64,000 nucleotides of DNA. It comes from Flavobacterium branchiicola (GTDB taxonomy: Bacteria; Bacteroidota; Bacteroidia; Flavobacteriales; Flavobacteriaceae). Positions within the stretch are counted from its first letter, which is position 1, and the number at the start of each line of letters is the position of its first letter. The stretch lies in assembly GCF_018383905.1 (NCBI RefSeq), contig NZ_JAGYWA010000004.1, positions 248,001-312,000 of the forward strand. The letters are read 5' to 3'. A program made the position numbers and the translations under genes. This document shows positions 33,823-40,814 of this stretch, piece after piece. The notes under the pieces are model-generated. The model saw only the letters and a list, made by a program, of their open reading frames with translations, ran no database searches and had not been told where the DNA came from.

Positions 33823-34015
33823 ACCTGTTGGGTGAAATTCAACAAAATTTAATTTTAATACATAGATACATAGTTTTTCTTGTCCACAAAGGGCGTTTCA
33901 CTTTTTTAAATAAACATAGCTATGTGTGAAAACTAGTTTTTTCTTTAACCTTTTTTTTCTTTTAAAACTAAAATCTATTGTTTCTATGTGTTAAAAAATA
34001 ATTTCACCCAACGAG
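33823..34015. mobile_element. MITE-like palindromic element, copy 1, with 9-bp target duplication
   Basis: A 193-bp non-coding element inserted between the MFS stop codon and its terminator. TTATCATTA flanks it on both sides (33814-33822 and 34016-34024). The ends are inverted repeats (CCTGTTGGGTGAAATT at 33824-33839, AATTTCACCCAACGAG at 34000-34015). A perfect central palindrome, ACATAGCTATGT, lies at 33914-33925. The duplicated MFS end at 38.0 kb lacks it and has the same spacer length as this locus would have after removal of the element and one TTATCATTA. Copies 2 and 3 are at 40147-40342 and 56979-57145. Confidence 0.75.
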
Positions 34016-34027
34016 TTATCATTATTA

Positions 34028-34073
34028 AAATAAACAAAAAAGCTTGTCTGTAGTAGACAAGCTTTTTTGTTTT
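34028..34073. terminator. Bidirectional terminator, left copy of a 46-bp direct repeat
   Basis: The hairpin AAAAAAGCTTGTCT / AGACAAGCTTTTTT (34036-34068) with a five-base loop serves the MFS gene and the convergent XRE gene. The 46 bases 34028-34073 are identical to 38084-38129. Confidence 0.88.
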
Positions 34074-34078
34074 TTGGA

Positions 34079-34501
34079 CTATTTCTCTTTTAGTAATTTT
34101 TCTAAATATTCAAGTTTGTCTTTTTCCGATTGAAGAAGACGCTCGTAGAGTTTTTCATTTTTATCTACAATTTCCATTAATTTATCTAATGGATTGAAAG
34201 TGCATTCATTATTATATGCACCATTTCCAAAACTACTGTTTGAAACGGTTTCATTAAAAGTATTAAAATAATTAATCATACCTTCTTCCGAAAAGTTTTT
34301 AATAGCTTCAACTGTTACACCAAGTGCTTTAGCCACTTCTATAAGTCTTTCTTCTTCTATAGTTTCGCTGTTTTCTATAGCCGAAATAGTTTGCTGACTA
34401 ATGCCTAAAGCCTGCGCCAAAGCTTCCTGTTTCATATCACGAAGTTCACGAATACGGCTTATTTTTCGCCCTATATGATTTGGTTTTGTTAGTGTGCTCA
34501 T
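34079..34501 (-). CDS. XRE-family HTH regulator
   Basis: A 140-residue DNA-binding protein. The N-terminal Cro/C1-type helix-turn-helix is ELRDMKQEALAQALGISQQ then TISAIENSETIEEERLIE. A linker with FSEEGMINYFNTFNE follows, and then a C-terminal coiled coil (EKLYERLLQSEKDKLEYLEKLLKEK) suited to dimerisation. Proteins of this shape are very common in Flavobacterium and related genera. The gene is divergent from 34694-35008, and its -7 box (TATCTTTG read on the minus strand, 34513-34506) is only four bases from the ATG, which implies a leaderless mRNA. Confidence 0.9.
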   Translation of the reverse strand: MSTLTKPNHIGRKISRIRELRDMKQEALAQALGISQQTISAIENSETIEEERLIEVAKALGVTVEAIKNFSEEGMINYFNTFNETVSNSSFGNGAYNNECTFNPLDKLMEIVDKNEKLYERLLQSEKDKLEYLEKLLKEK

Positions 34502-34505
34502 AATT

Positions 34506-34597
34506 CAAAGATAATAATTAAGTGTGAAAAACTTTAACTGGTAAAAAACTTATTTAACCAGTGCAATACCAGCCCAACAGGTTTGGTAAAATACCAA
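34506..34597. promoter_or_regulatory. Divergent promoter and operator region of the XRE gene
   Basis: CAAAGATA at 34506-34513 is the complement of TATCTTTG. Upstream lie ACTGGT (34537-34542) facing ACCAGT (34557-34562), and the palindrome TTGGTA-AAA-TACCAA (34583-34597). These symmetric sites between divergent genes are candidate binding sites for the XRE protein. Confidence 0.5.
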
Positions 34598-34693
34598 TTG
34601 TCTTTTACTTCGCTAGACCAAACAAAAGTACGATTTTTCTTAAATAAATATAAAGTCAAATTGTAAAATCACTAACTAAAAAACTACTCTATT

Positions 34694-35008
34694 ATGGAAA
34701 CCAACGAAATTAAAAACCTGAATCGCCTTAAAGAATTAACCGCTTTGTATTTTACAACACTTAAACCCGCCACCGAAAATCCAAAAGTCCAGACCGCCCA
34801 AATCAAAGTCTTAAACTACTTCGAGCTCGGCTGCCTTATAACCGATATGCTAAAACTATGTATTCTGGCACTCAATAATGAAATGCATAACGTTCAAGAG
34901 AAGAAAAACGATTCTATAGATGTGAGTTTGGTTCTGGAAACTGTACTTTCAATATTTCCTTTAGATGAAATGGAGTTTTTAGGTTATGTTGGCGAGATTG
35001 TTGATTAG
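34694..35008 (+). CDS. Small hypothetical protein divergent from the XRE regulator
   Basis: A 104-residue cytoplasmic, mostly helical protein (NLNRLKELTALYFTTLKPAT, LNYFELGCLITDMLKLC, SLVLETVLSIFPLDEME). There are no signal peptide, membrane segment or catalytic motif. It reads away from the XRE gene with candidate operators between them, so the pair may be a regulator and a target or partner. I do not recognise the family. Confidence 0.6.
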   Translation: METNEIKNLNRLKELTALYFTTLKPATENPKVQTAQIKVLNYFELGCLITDMLKLCILALNNEMHNVQEKKNDSIDVSLVLETVLSIFPLDEMEFLGYVGEIVD

Positions 35009-35809
35009 TTGTATTTCAAACTCGTATTTCTATTTTTTTAGTATGCAATCTTTTTGGTTGACTAAAAAATGAAGTGATTTGAAAAGATTCTAAGCTATAC
35101 AAGTTAGGTGACTACGTATAGCGATGATATAAAAATGGCAATTGCAAAAATCCAGAAAAATAATAAAGAAGAATCAAATGAACTTTTAACATGATGAAGA
35201 AACATTAACAAAACATAAAACGTTAGTCAGTATTCAAAATCAATCCTATCTTATCATTACGAAATTTAGCCGAACTTTCTGTAAATGAAGGAAAAAAATA
35301 TAAAGCAAGTCCAAACACAATTAAAAACGTAAAATCTATTTTAAATAGAATTAGAAGGTAAATAAAAATAAATAGGCATAAAAGTAAGCTTCAACATACG
35401 TTTAACACGTTTTTAAAGATACTTAACAAATGTGTATGAAGAACGAACAGCAACTTTTCAAGTTGAAAATATGTATATATATTTGAAAATTATTTAGATC
35501 TACCTCCTACTGATTTGATAAAATATTTTATTAATCAATGTTAATAAAAGTTCAAAAAACAAAAAAGATCTTGAAAATTCAAAAATATTACCTAATTTAA
35601 TCTAGTATTTCAAAAATATCAAACTAGGTAAAAATACCCGAATACTGAAATAACTGTAAAATATTCAAATTATGTGCACGTTAATTTGAAATTAATACAT
35701 ACTTTTATCGAGTTATTACAGCGATGAAAATAACTGTTTATCGATAATAAGCTTGATATTAAATGTTTCATAATTAATACGTACATTTGCACCCTTTTAA
35801 AAATAAGTA
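35009..35809. other. Long AT-rich non-coding stretch in the cargo island
   Basis: There is no open frame of useful length in these 801 bases. A stretch at about 35228-35361 reads without a stop in one frame (including LRNLAELSVNEGKKYK and ASPNTIKNVKSILNRIRR before a TAA) but has no start codon, so it may be the relic of a lost gene. The rest looks featureless apart from the promoter of the next gene at its right end. Confidence 0.4.
35782..35789 (+). promoter_or_regulatory. -7 box of the three-gene unknown cluster
   Basis: TACATTTG fits TAnnTTTG exactly and is followed by CACC, as at many flavobacterial start sites. The ATG of the first gene is 20 bases further on. A TTG at 35753-35755 could be the -33 element, although the 26-base spacer is long. 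Confidence 0.6.
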
Positions 35810-36514
35810 ATGTATCCGACAAAAATTACGCCTAATCCTTTAGTGAGTTCAACTATTGAAATAAGATTTAAATCCGAAGTAGAACATGATTCTATATTTA
35901 AATTGTTTTATGGTAAATTATCAGATACTTTACCTAAATTAGAAAATACAAATTTTCCCAGAAAAATAAGATTAAAAAATTCTGAACTTAAATATTATCC
36001 AGATCATATTTTATCCAATACAGATTATTCGGTTTCATTCAATGAAAATTTTATAAGTTTTGAAAATATAACTGAATACCAATTATGGAAAAGTTACAAA
36101 AACAGTTTTAAAAACATCCTAGAACTTATTTTAGAATCAAAAGTAATAGATACAATTGAGAGAATAGGAATAAGATATCAATCTAGATTTGATAACGAAA
36201 ATTTTGCTGAAATATTAAAAGAAACACCCTCTATGAAAATTGAGGACTTAAAAGAGAATTTTATAATGTACACAACAAAAATATCAACAGATGATTTTGA
36301 TTTGTTAGTACAGTTAAAAAAAGATATAACCGAAAAAACATTTAATAGCGACGAACCTAAAGGACATTTAATCGATATTGACGTTTTCAAATCTAATAAT
36401 GTAGCACACGTTGATATCTGTAATTATATTGATTCAGCTCACACATTATTAAAAAGAACTTTTTTCGGATTACTTAAAGATGATTTTATCAAGACGTTAA
36501 ATCCTGAATATTAA
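35810..36514 (+). CDS. TIGR04255-like protein, first gene of the unknown cluster
   Basis: A 234-residue cytoplasmic protein. The opening PNPLVSSTIEIRFKSEVEH and the middle IDTIERIGIRYQSRF match my recollection of the TIGR04255 family, a sporadically distributed group of about 250 residues with a conserved N-terminal P-x-x-x-x-x-IEIRF strand and an [IV]ERIGLRY-like core. The reaction or partner of this family is not known to me. The next gene starts four bases after the stop, so the genes are co-transcribed. The region is AT-rich and lies in the segment flanked by direct repeats, which suggests horizontal acquisition. Confidence 0.65.
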   Translation: MYPTKITPNPLVSSTIEIRFKSEVEHDSIFKLFYGKLSDTLPKLENTNFPRKIRLKNSELKYYPDHILSNTDYSVSFNENFISFENITEYQLWKSYKNSFKNILELILESKVIDTIERIGIRYQSRFDNENFAEILKETPSMKIEDLKENFIMYTTKISTDDFDLLVQLKKDITEKTFNSDEPKGHLIDIDVFKSNNVAHVDICNYIDSAHTLLKRTFFGLLKDDFIKTLNPEY

Positions 36515-36518
36515 CACT

Positions 36519-37091
36519 ATGGTTTATACGCCCGACATTCCTGCTGAGTATAGAACTTTTTCTAGACGCGATTATAAAAGAATTGAAGAACTTCAATCTC
36601 AAGGAGTAATTGTGAATTATTCTAATTGCATAGGAGACAGCGAGTTTTTTGAACATACCAACTCATTTAAACAAAACAATGGTGTTCTTCATGAGGGGAA
36701 TATCTTTGTAATTTTCGATAAAAATTCAGAAAAAAAAATATATTTTGAAAATCTAAAAGTAATTGAGCTTAAAATTCAAGAAGAAATTGAATTATCAAAT
36801 ATTAATAAAGAAGTTTACGCAAGTACATTAAGTAAAATACAAAATGACCTTGCACATCTAACTTTTAATGATATAGCTGTCGAATTCATAAATAATGAAT
36901 CTATTCATTTCGCATTAAATTTTGATGGCGAGAAATTATTAATGATTGATAAATTTGTCGATCCTGCTCTACATGGATTAAGCGAAAATCAAATCTTCTA
37001 TTCTTTTTTTATTAACAGAAATCTTATATCTAGTAATGTGGTGGAAATTTCAGACTTTGTTAAAAAATTTCAATCTTACATTACGCTGTAA
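36519..37091 (+). CDS. Unknown protein, second gene of the TIGR04255-like cluster
   Basis: A 190-residue protein without signal peptide or membrane segment. It begins MVYTPDIPAEYRTFSRRDY and contains GVLHEGNIFVIFDKN, a Lys/Glu-rich helix (VIELKIQEEIEL) and LAHLTFNDIAVEFINNES. The tight four-base spacing after the TIGR04255-like gene suggests the products work together, possibly as a complex or as effector and immunity. I do not recognise the family. Confidence 0.6.
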   Translation: MVYTPDIPAEYRTFSRRDYKRIEELQSQGVIVNYSNCIGDSEFFEHTNSFKQNNGVLHEGNIFVIFDKNSEKKIYFENLKVIELKIQEEIELSNINKEVYASTLSKIQNDLAHLTFNDIAVEFINNESIHFALNFDGEKLLMIDKFVDPALHGLSENQIFYSFFINRNLISSNVVEISDFVKKFQSYITL

Positions 37092-37848
37092 TTATTTGAA
37101 AATAAGAGGTTTAATTGATTATCCAGAATCAATTATACCAAAAATAAACTTCTATAAGCAGATAGATTTCGATTTGTTATTGGCATCTAATAGAAATATT
37201 TATTTATTACGCAGATCAGAGAAACCATTTGAGCAAACTTTTCAATCATTTGGAAAAGGACATATGTTGCGCCTAAATGCTATTTCAAATGAGAGACTAC
37301 CTAAACTATCTCTTAATTTGCTTGGAGCATTTTTTAAAAGAGAACACTTAAAATATGTAGTATCTCACAAAAAACCTGGGGGCGACAAGTGGCGTGATTA
37401 CAAAAAAATTTCATTTAAAGACTATTTTAAAGATTATGAAGTTACGGATGTAGGATGTGAAATATACCTTCATGCAAACAATATTAATGGTAAAACTTTT
37501 CCTTTTTCATTTCCATTCAGCAAAGAGAATGCAAGAGTAGTTCGTGATTTTGAAAAAGCTATTGGGGAAGGAATGATAAAACAAGTGACTGACCCTATTG
37601 ATCCTACAAATATATATTATTTAGTTTCGGGTGTAATAAAATTAGTACATGATCCTTTAGTTTTAAATTACTGGCATGTAGAAATGATTAGCGAAAATTT
37701 TAACGGTAAAGAAGTTAAATCAGCTTCACCAGCTTGGACCCAACCATTCTTTGACAGCATGATGAAAAATCTTATCCGAGTTAATGCTTATCCCACTCGT
37801 GAAGAAATCGGAACTATAAATCAAAATATCTACCTTAATGTACTCTAA
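37036..37848 (+). CDS. Unknown protein, third gene of the TIGR04255-like cluster
   Basis: A soluble protein of 270 residues if it starts at ATG 37036, which overlaps the previous gene by 56 bases. A TTG at 37096, five bases after that gene's stop, would give 250 residues beginning KIRGLIDYPESIIPKIN and is equally plausible. Visible segments are KINFYKQIDFDLLLASNRN, YVVSHKKPGGDKWRDYKK, a VGCEIYLHANNINGKTFPF strand pair and SASPAWTQPFFDSMMKNL. No known domain is evident. It is co-directional with the two genes before it and ends the cluster. Confidence 0.6.
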   Translation: MWWKFQTLLKNFNLTLRCNYLKIRGLIDYPESIIPKINFYKQIDFDLLLASNRNIYLLRRSEKPFEQTFQSFGKGHMLRLNAISNERLPKLSLNLLGAFFKREHLKYVVSHKKPGGDKWRDYKKISFKDYFKDYEVTDVGCEIYLHANNINGKTFPFSFPFSKENARVVRDFEKAIGEGMIKQVTDPIDPTNIYYLVSGVIKLVHDPLVLNYWHVEMISENFNGKEVKSASPAWTQPFFDSMMKNLIRVNAYPTREEIGTINQNIYLNVL

Positions 37849-38020
37849 TAGCATTTGTGATTCAAACGGCCTTTAATTACCTGTAAAGTTGAGTAAACGC
37901 AAACGTTTTCCAAAATAAGTATAATAAAACAACATCTAAATCATTTCCTAAGCCTTAATAAGTTCTTGTTTGAAGAAATTATTTTGCAGGCACAGATTGC
38001 AAATCTGCACAATCGGGATT
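37849..38020. other. Island right end with a REP-like palindrome
   Basis: There is no gene here. CAGATT-GCA-AATCTG (37993-38007), followed by CACAATCGGGATT, resembles the dispersed REP-type palindromes of flavobacteria. It ends directly at the right copy of the MFS 3'-end repeat. Confidence 0.45.
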
Positions 38021-38073
38021 TGGAGAGTTAGTAAACTTGCCAATGAAAAATCTAAAGAAGGAAAGATTTAATT
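38021..38073. repeat. 53-bp direct repeat, right copy
   Basis: Identical to 33763-33815, the last 17 codons and stop of the MFS gene plus two bases. No MFS coding sequence precedes it. Ten bases of unrelated spacer separate it from the duplicated terminator at 38084. Confidence 0.9.
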
Positions 38074-38083
38074 CTAATTCAAT

Positions 38084-38129
38084 AAATAAACAAAAAAGCT
38101 TGTCTGTAGTAGACAAGCTTTTTTGTTTT
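38084..38129. terminator. Duplicated terminator, right copy of the 46-bp repeat
   Basis: Identical to 34028-34073. The hairpin lies at 38092-38124 and may now end transcription of the unknown three-gene cluster. From 38130 to 38285 I see only decayed palindromic fragments before the convergent reductase gene. Confidence 0.85.
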
Positions 38130-38285
38130 AAACACCATAGTTAAATATTAAAAGTTTTTTCCATAGCCTCTAGTTTCAACTGGGGGATTTAAGTAATTGT
38201 AAAAAAAAAAATCAGGCTTTAGCCAAATTGTGTATAGATTTTTTCACTTTCCAATAGCTATCAGTGTAAAAAGGATAAAAACAGA

Positions 38286-39113
38286 TTAAGAATTCCAAAT
38301 CCCAGTCTTAGCCGTTTCAATAGCATACGCGCTAAAATCTTTGGCTTTTCTGCCTAAAATTTGTTCAATATCAGAAGTTATGTGCGAGTTTCTTCCGTCG
38401 AGAACCTGTTCAAAAAGATAATTTACAAGCCAGATATGATCTTCGGGAACCTTATATTCTCTTAGCATTTGGGTATATTCTTCCAGACTTAAACCCTGAA
38501 AAGCAATGTTTTTACCGCTTGCTTCGGCAATTTCATTTACTGCATCTTTAAAAGTCAATAATCTCGGACCGGTTAATTCGTAGGTTTTACCGTTATGTTT
38601 ATCGTCTAAAATTGCTTCTACAATCACATCGGCAATATCATCAGCATCTGTAAAAGGTTCCAGTGCTTCCGCTCTTGGCAAAGAAACAATTCCTGCTAAA
38701 ATAGGATCCAGAAATATACTTTCGCTAAAGTTTTGATTAAACCAGCTTGCACGTACTATAGTCCAGTTTTTGGCATTTTGTTTTACAACCTCTTCACAAA
38801 GCTGTGCTTCTTTTTCTCCTCTTCCAGATAATAAAACCATTTTTTGTACACCGGATTGTGTCGCCATACGGGTAAAATTTTCCAGTGTTTCTTCAGCAGA
38901 CGGAATGGCTAAATCGGGTTGAAAAGTAATATAAACCGTTTCAATATCTTTCAGCACATTTTCCCAGGTTTCCGGTTTTTCCCAATCAAAAGGAATAGTT
39001 TCGGTTCTGGAACCCAAACGAATTTCTACTGTACTATTTGCTGCTAATCTTTCTGCAACTCTGCGTCCTGTTTTCCCATTAGAACCCAAGACTAAAATTT
39101 TGGTATTTTTCAT
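38286..39113 (-). CDS. NmrA-like NAD(P)-binding reductase (atypical SDR)
   Basis: A 275-residue cytoplasmic Rossmann protein. The N-terminal ILVLGSNGKTGRRVAERL carries the GxxGxxG-type dinucleotide loop. The chain then follows the NmrA/HSCARG pattern: MVLLSGRGEKEAQLCEEVVK, TIVRASWFNQNFSES, and DADDIADVIVEAILDD. The canonical YxxxK of classical short-chain dehydrogenases is absent, as usual in this subgroup. The likely role is reduction of quinones or related electrophiles, or redox sensing. It lies 72 bases downstream of an AraC-type activator on the same strand, which probably controls it. Confidence 0.87.
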   Translation of the reverse strand: MKNTKILVLGSNGKTGRRVAERLAANSTVEIRLGSRTETIPFDWEKPETWENVLKDIETVYITFQPDLAIPSAEETLENFTRMATQSGVQKMVLLSGRGEKEAQLCEEVVKQNAKNWTIVRASWFNQNFSESIFLDPILAGIVSLPRAEALEPFTDADDIADVIVEAILDDKHNGKTYELTGPRLLTFKDAVNEIAEASGKNIAFQGLSLEEYTQMLREYKVPEDHIWLVNYLFEQVLDGRNSHITSDIEQILGRKAKDFSAYAIETAKTGIWNS

Positions 39114-39185
39114 ATCAATAGTTTTTTAAATGATTACTGATACAAAGTTGCTGAGATTAAAAAGGAATCATTTGTCGCAAAAGAA

Positions 39186-40064
39186 TTAAGATTTGTTTGA
39201 AAGGAATTGAAGCCTGACATCATTAGGCCGCATGCCAAATTTTTTATGAAAAGCATTAGAAAACGAGCTCAGACTTTCGTAACCCACCTCCCAGGCAGCT
39301 TCCTGAACTGTTTTTTCGCTTTCGCGGAGTAATTCATACGCTTTATGAAGTCGTTCTTCCTGAACATATTTAAAAACCGGAATTCCAAAAAGCTCTTTAA
39401 AATTCTTTTTCAGTTTGCTGCTGTTCAGACCAACCATTTTTGATAATTGTGTAATAGAGGGCGGTTTAGAATAACTGTTTGTTACAATTTCCTTCGCCTT
39501 AAAAAGTTTGTTTTTATCAATTTCCGAAAAGTCGATTTTGGTTTCTGTCGACAAAAGCGCAAAGAAATGCGCCAGAAGTTCGTTGACCTGACTTTTTAAA
39601 AACAATAATCGCGTATTTCCGGTATACGTCGTATTAAAGATTTTCTGAACTGCCAATTGCATATCGAGCGTCATATAATAAGACGGACCTTCAACAAAAT
39701 GTTCCTTCGGATTTAATAATTCAGGAAGCTGATTTTCAAAAATCTCTTTTTCGGCAGGAGGCAAAGAATTCAGATGTTTTAGTTTGGTGAAAATACTAAT
39801 AGACTGCAAGGGTTTATCGGGTTCAATTTTATGTGCGAACTCGACTTTTTGATTTCCAAAAAAACAAATCGCCAAACCGGTTGTATTCGTCAAATATTTG
39901 GTTTGATTGTTATGTTTTATTTCCAGTTCGACATTGCCCGATCCGTAAAAAGCAAATCCAACGGCATCGCCATCAATTTCACATCTTTGAACAAAAGGTT
40001 TTGTCGTGTTAGATTGTTCTATTAAAACAATAGAATCATTCAATTCAATAATATCTGTTGTCAT
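39186..40064 (-). CDS. AraC family transcriptional regulator
   Basis: A 292-residue regulator. The N-terminal 190 residues form an effector domain rich in beta strands (FAFYGSGNVELEIKHNN, GLAICFFGNQKVEF). The C-terminal part is the double helix-turn-helix of AraC/XylS proteins: PSITQLSKMVGLNSSKLKKN, FGIPVFKYVQEERLHKAYEL, and VQEAAWEVGYESLSSFSNAF with KKFGMRPNDVR. It is upstream of, and co-directional with, the NmrA-like reductase, its probable target. Confidence 0.93.
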   Translation of the reverse strand: MTTDIIELNDSIVLIEQSNTTKPFVQRCEIDGDAVGFAFYGSGNVELEIKHNNQTKYLTNTTGLAICFFGNQKVEFAHKIEPDKPLQSISIFTKLKHLNSLPPAEKEIFENQLPELLNPKEHFVEGPSYYMTLDMQLAVQKIFNTTYTGNTRLLFLKSQVNELLAHFFALLSTETKIDFSEIDKNKLFKAKEIVTNSYSKPPSITQLSKMVGLNSSKLKKNFKELFGIPVFKYVQEERLHKAYELLRESEKTVQEAAWEVGYESLSSFSNAFHKKFGMRPNDVRLQFLSNKS

Positions 40065-40146
40065 ATTGCTTTTGGAATGTTTGAAAAAGAATGAAAAGTT
40101 AAGCTTTATTTTTTAATCAGCTTCAAGAGGAGAGAATAATGACTTA

Positions 40147-40342
40147 AACCGTTGTGAGTAATAATTTTGAACACATAGAAATATAGATTATTTTACATAT
40201 CACTAAAAAGATTTTAAAAAGAAACTAGTTTCTAACACATAGCTATGTTTGTTAATGCAAGTGAAACGCCTTTTTTTAGGGACAAAAATAACTATGTTTC
40301 TATGTGTTAAGAAAGTGATTTTTTATTTACCTCTAACGGATT
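40147..40342. mobile_element. MITE-like palindromic element, copy 2
   Basis: A degenerate copy of the element at 33823-34015, in inverted orientation. The left end AACCGTTGTGAG and the right end TTACCTCTAACGGATT are decayed terminal repeats. ACACATAGAA and TTCTATGTGTT form the inner pair. The central ACATAGCTATGT palindrome is at 40237-40248, and AAGTGAAACGCC is shared with the other copies. Non-coding. Confidence 0.65.
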
Positions 40343-40511
40343 AACTTAAACAATTCTTAAAATAGGTAATATGTTTTAAATTAAATATTTAGAGTGAATT
40401 TTGTAACTAAAAGTTTTAGTAGCGAATGTGTTTTTAAAGACCGATTTTGGCCTTTTTTTATTTTTTTGGAAGCAACTTTTAGTTCAAAAATAACCCATTT
40501 TAGAAAAAGAC

Positions 40512-40679
40512 TGTTGATAACTGTTTTTTGAAAATGAGAATAGAGGAGGAGTTCTGCTGTTGATAACTTTATTTAGAATTGTTTTAAATAGCTGTCAATT
40601 TGCAGGTTATGATTTTTTTTCTGCCTGTTGATAAGATGTGTTTTTTGAAAGATTTTGGCGTCTTTTTAACTGTTGATAA
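40512..40679 (+). promoter_or_regulatory. Four TGTTGATAA boxes upstream of nrdBA
   Basis: TGTTGATAA occurs at 40512, 40558, 40626 and 40671, all in the same orientation, each preceded by C or A and followed mostly by CT, GA or TT. The steps are 46, 68 and 45 bases. The complement TTATCAACA is one base from the DnaA-box consensus TTATNCACA. DnaA regulates nrdAB in E. coli, so these are candidate DnaA sites. Confidence 0.55.
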
Positions 40680-40728
40680 TTGGCCGGATTTTTAACATCA
40701 AATTCGGGACAAACAAAGATGTCTGACT

Positions 40729-40736
40729 TAAATTTG
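40729..40736 (+). promoter_or_regulatory. Candidate -7 box of nrdBA
   Basis: TAAATTTG matches TAnnTTTG exactly and lies 78 bases before the nrdB ATG, just downstream of the last TGTTGATAA box. No clear TTG -33 element is present at the usual distance. Confidence 0.45.
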
Positions 40737-40814
40737 TAAAAATACAAATGTAAAAATACCTCCCCAAGTCGTCATTTTGTATTCTAAAACAGTCACCATT
40801 TAATATTATATATC

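Larger units (their letters stand above)
33763..38129. mobile_element. Putative cargo island between duplicated MFS 3' ends
   Basis: Two copies of the MFS gene end plus its terminator bracket about 4 kb of other genes. The left unit is 33763-34073 and the right unit is 38021-38129. The cargo (34074-38020) holds an XRE regulator, a small unknown gene and a three-gene cluster with a TIGR04255-like protein, and its second half is visibly more AT-rich than the neighbouring housekeeping genes. There is no integrase or transposase, so the mechanism is open: site-specific insertion by an element acting in trans, or recombination with DNA from a related strain. Recombination between the repeats would remove the cargo and leave an intact MFS gene. 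Confidence 0.55.

Noticed and set aside
35810..37848. Retron, CBASS or other known defence system in the cargo island
   Set aside because: No reverse transcriptase, nucleotidyltransferase, TIR, HNH or nuclease motif can be seen in the three proteins. Only the TIGR04255 resemblance is supportable.
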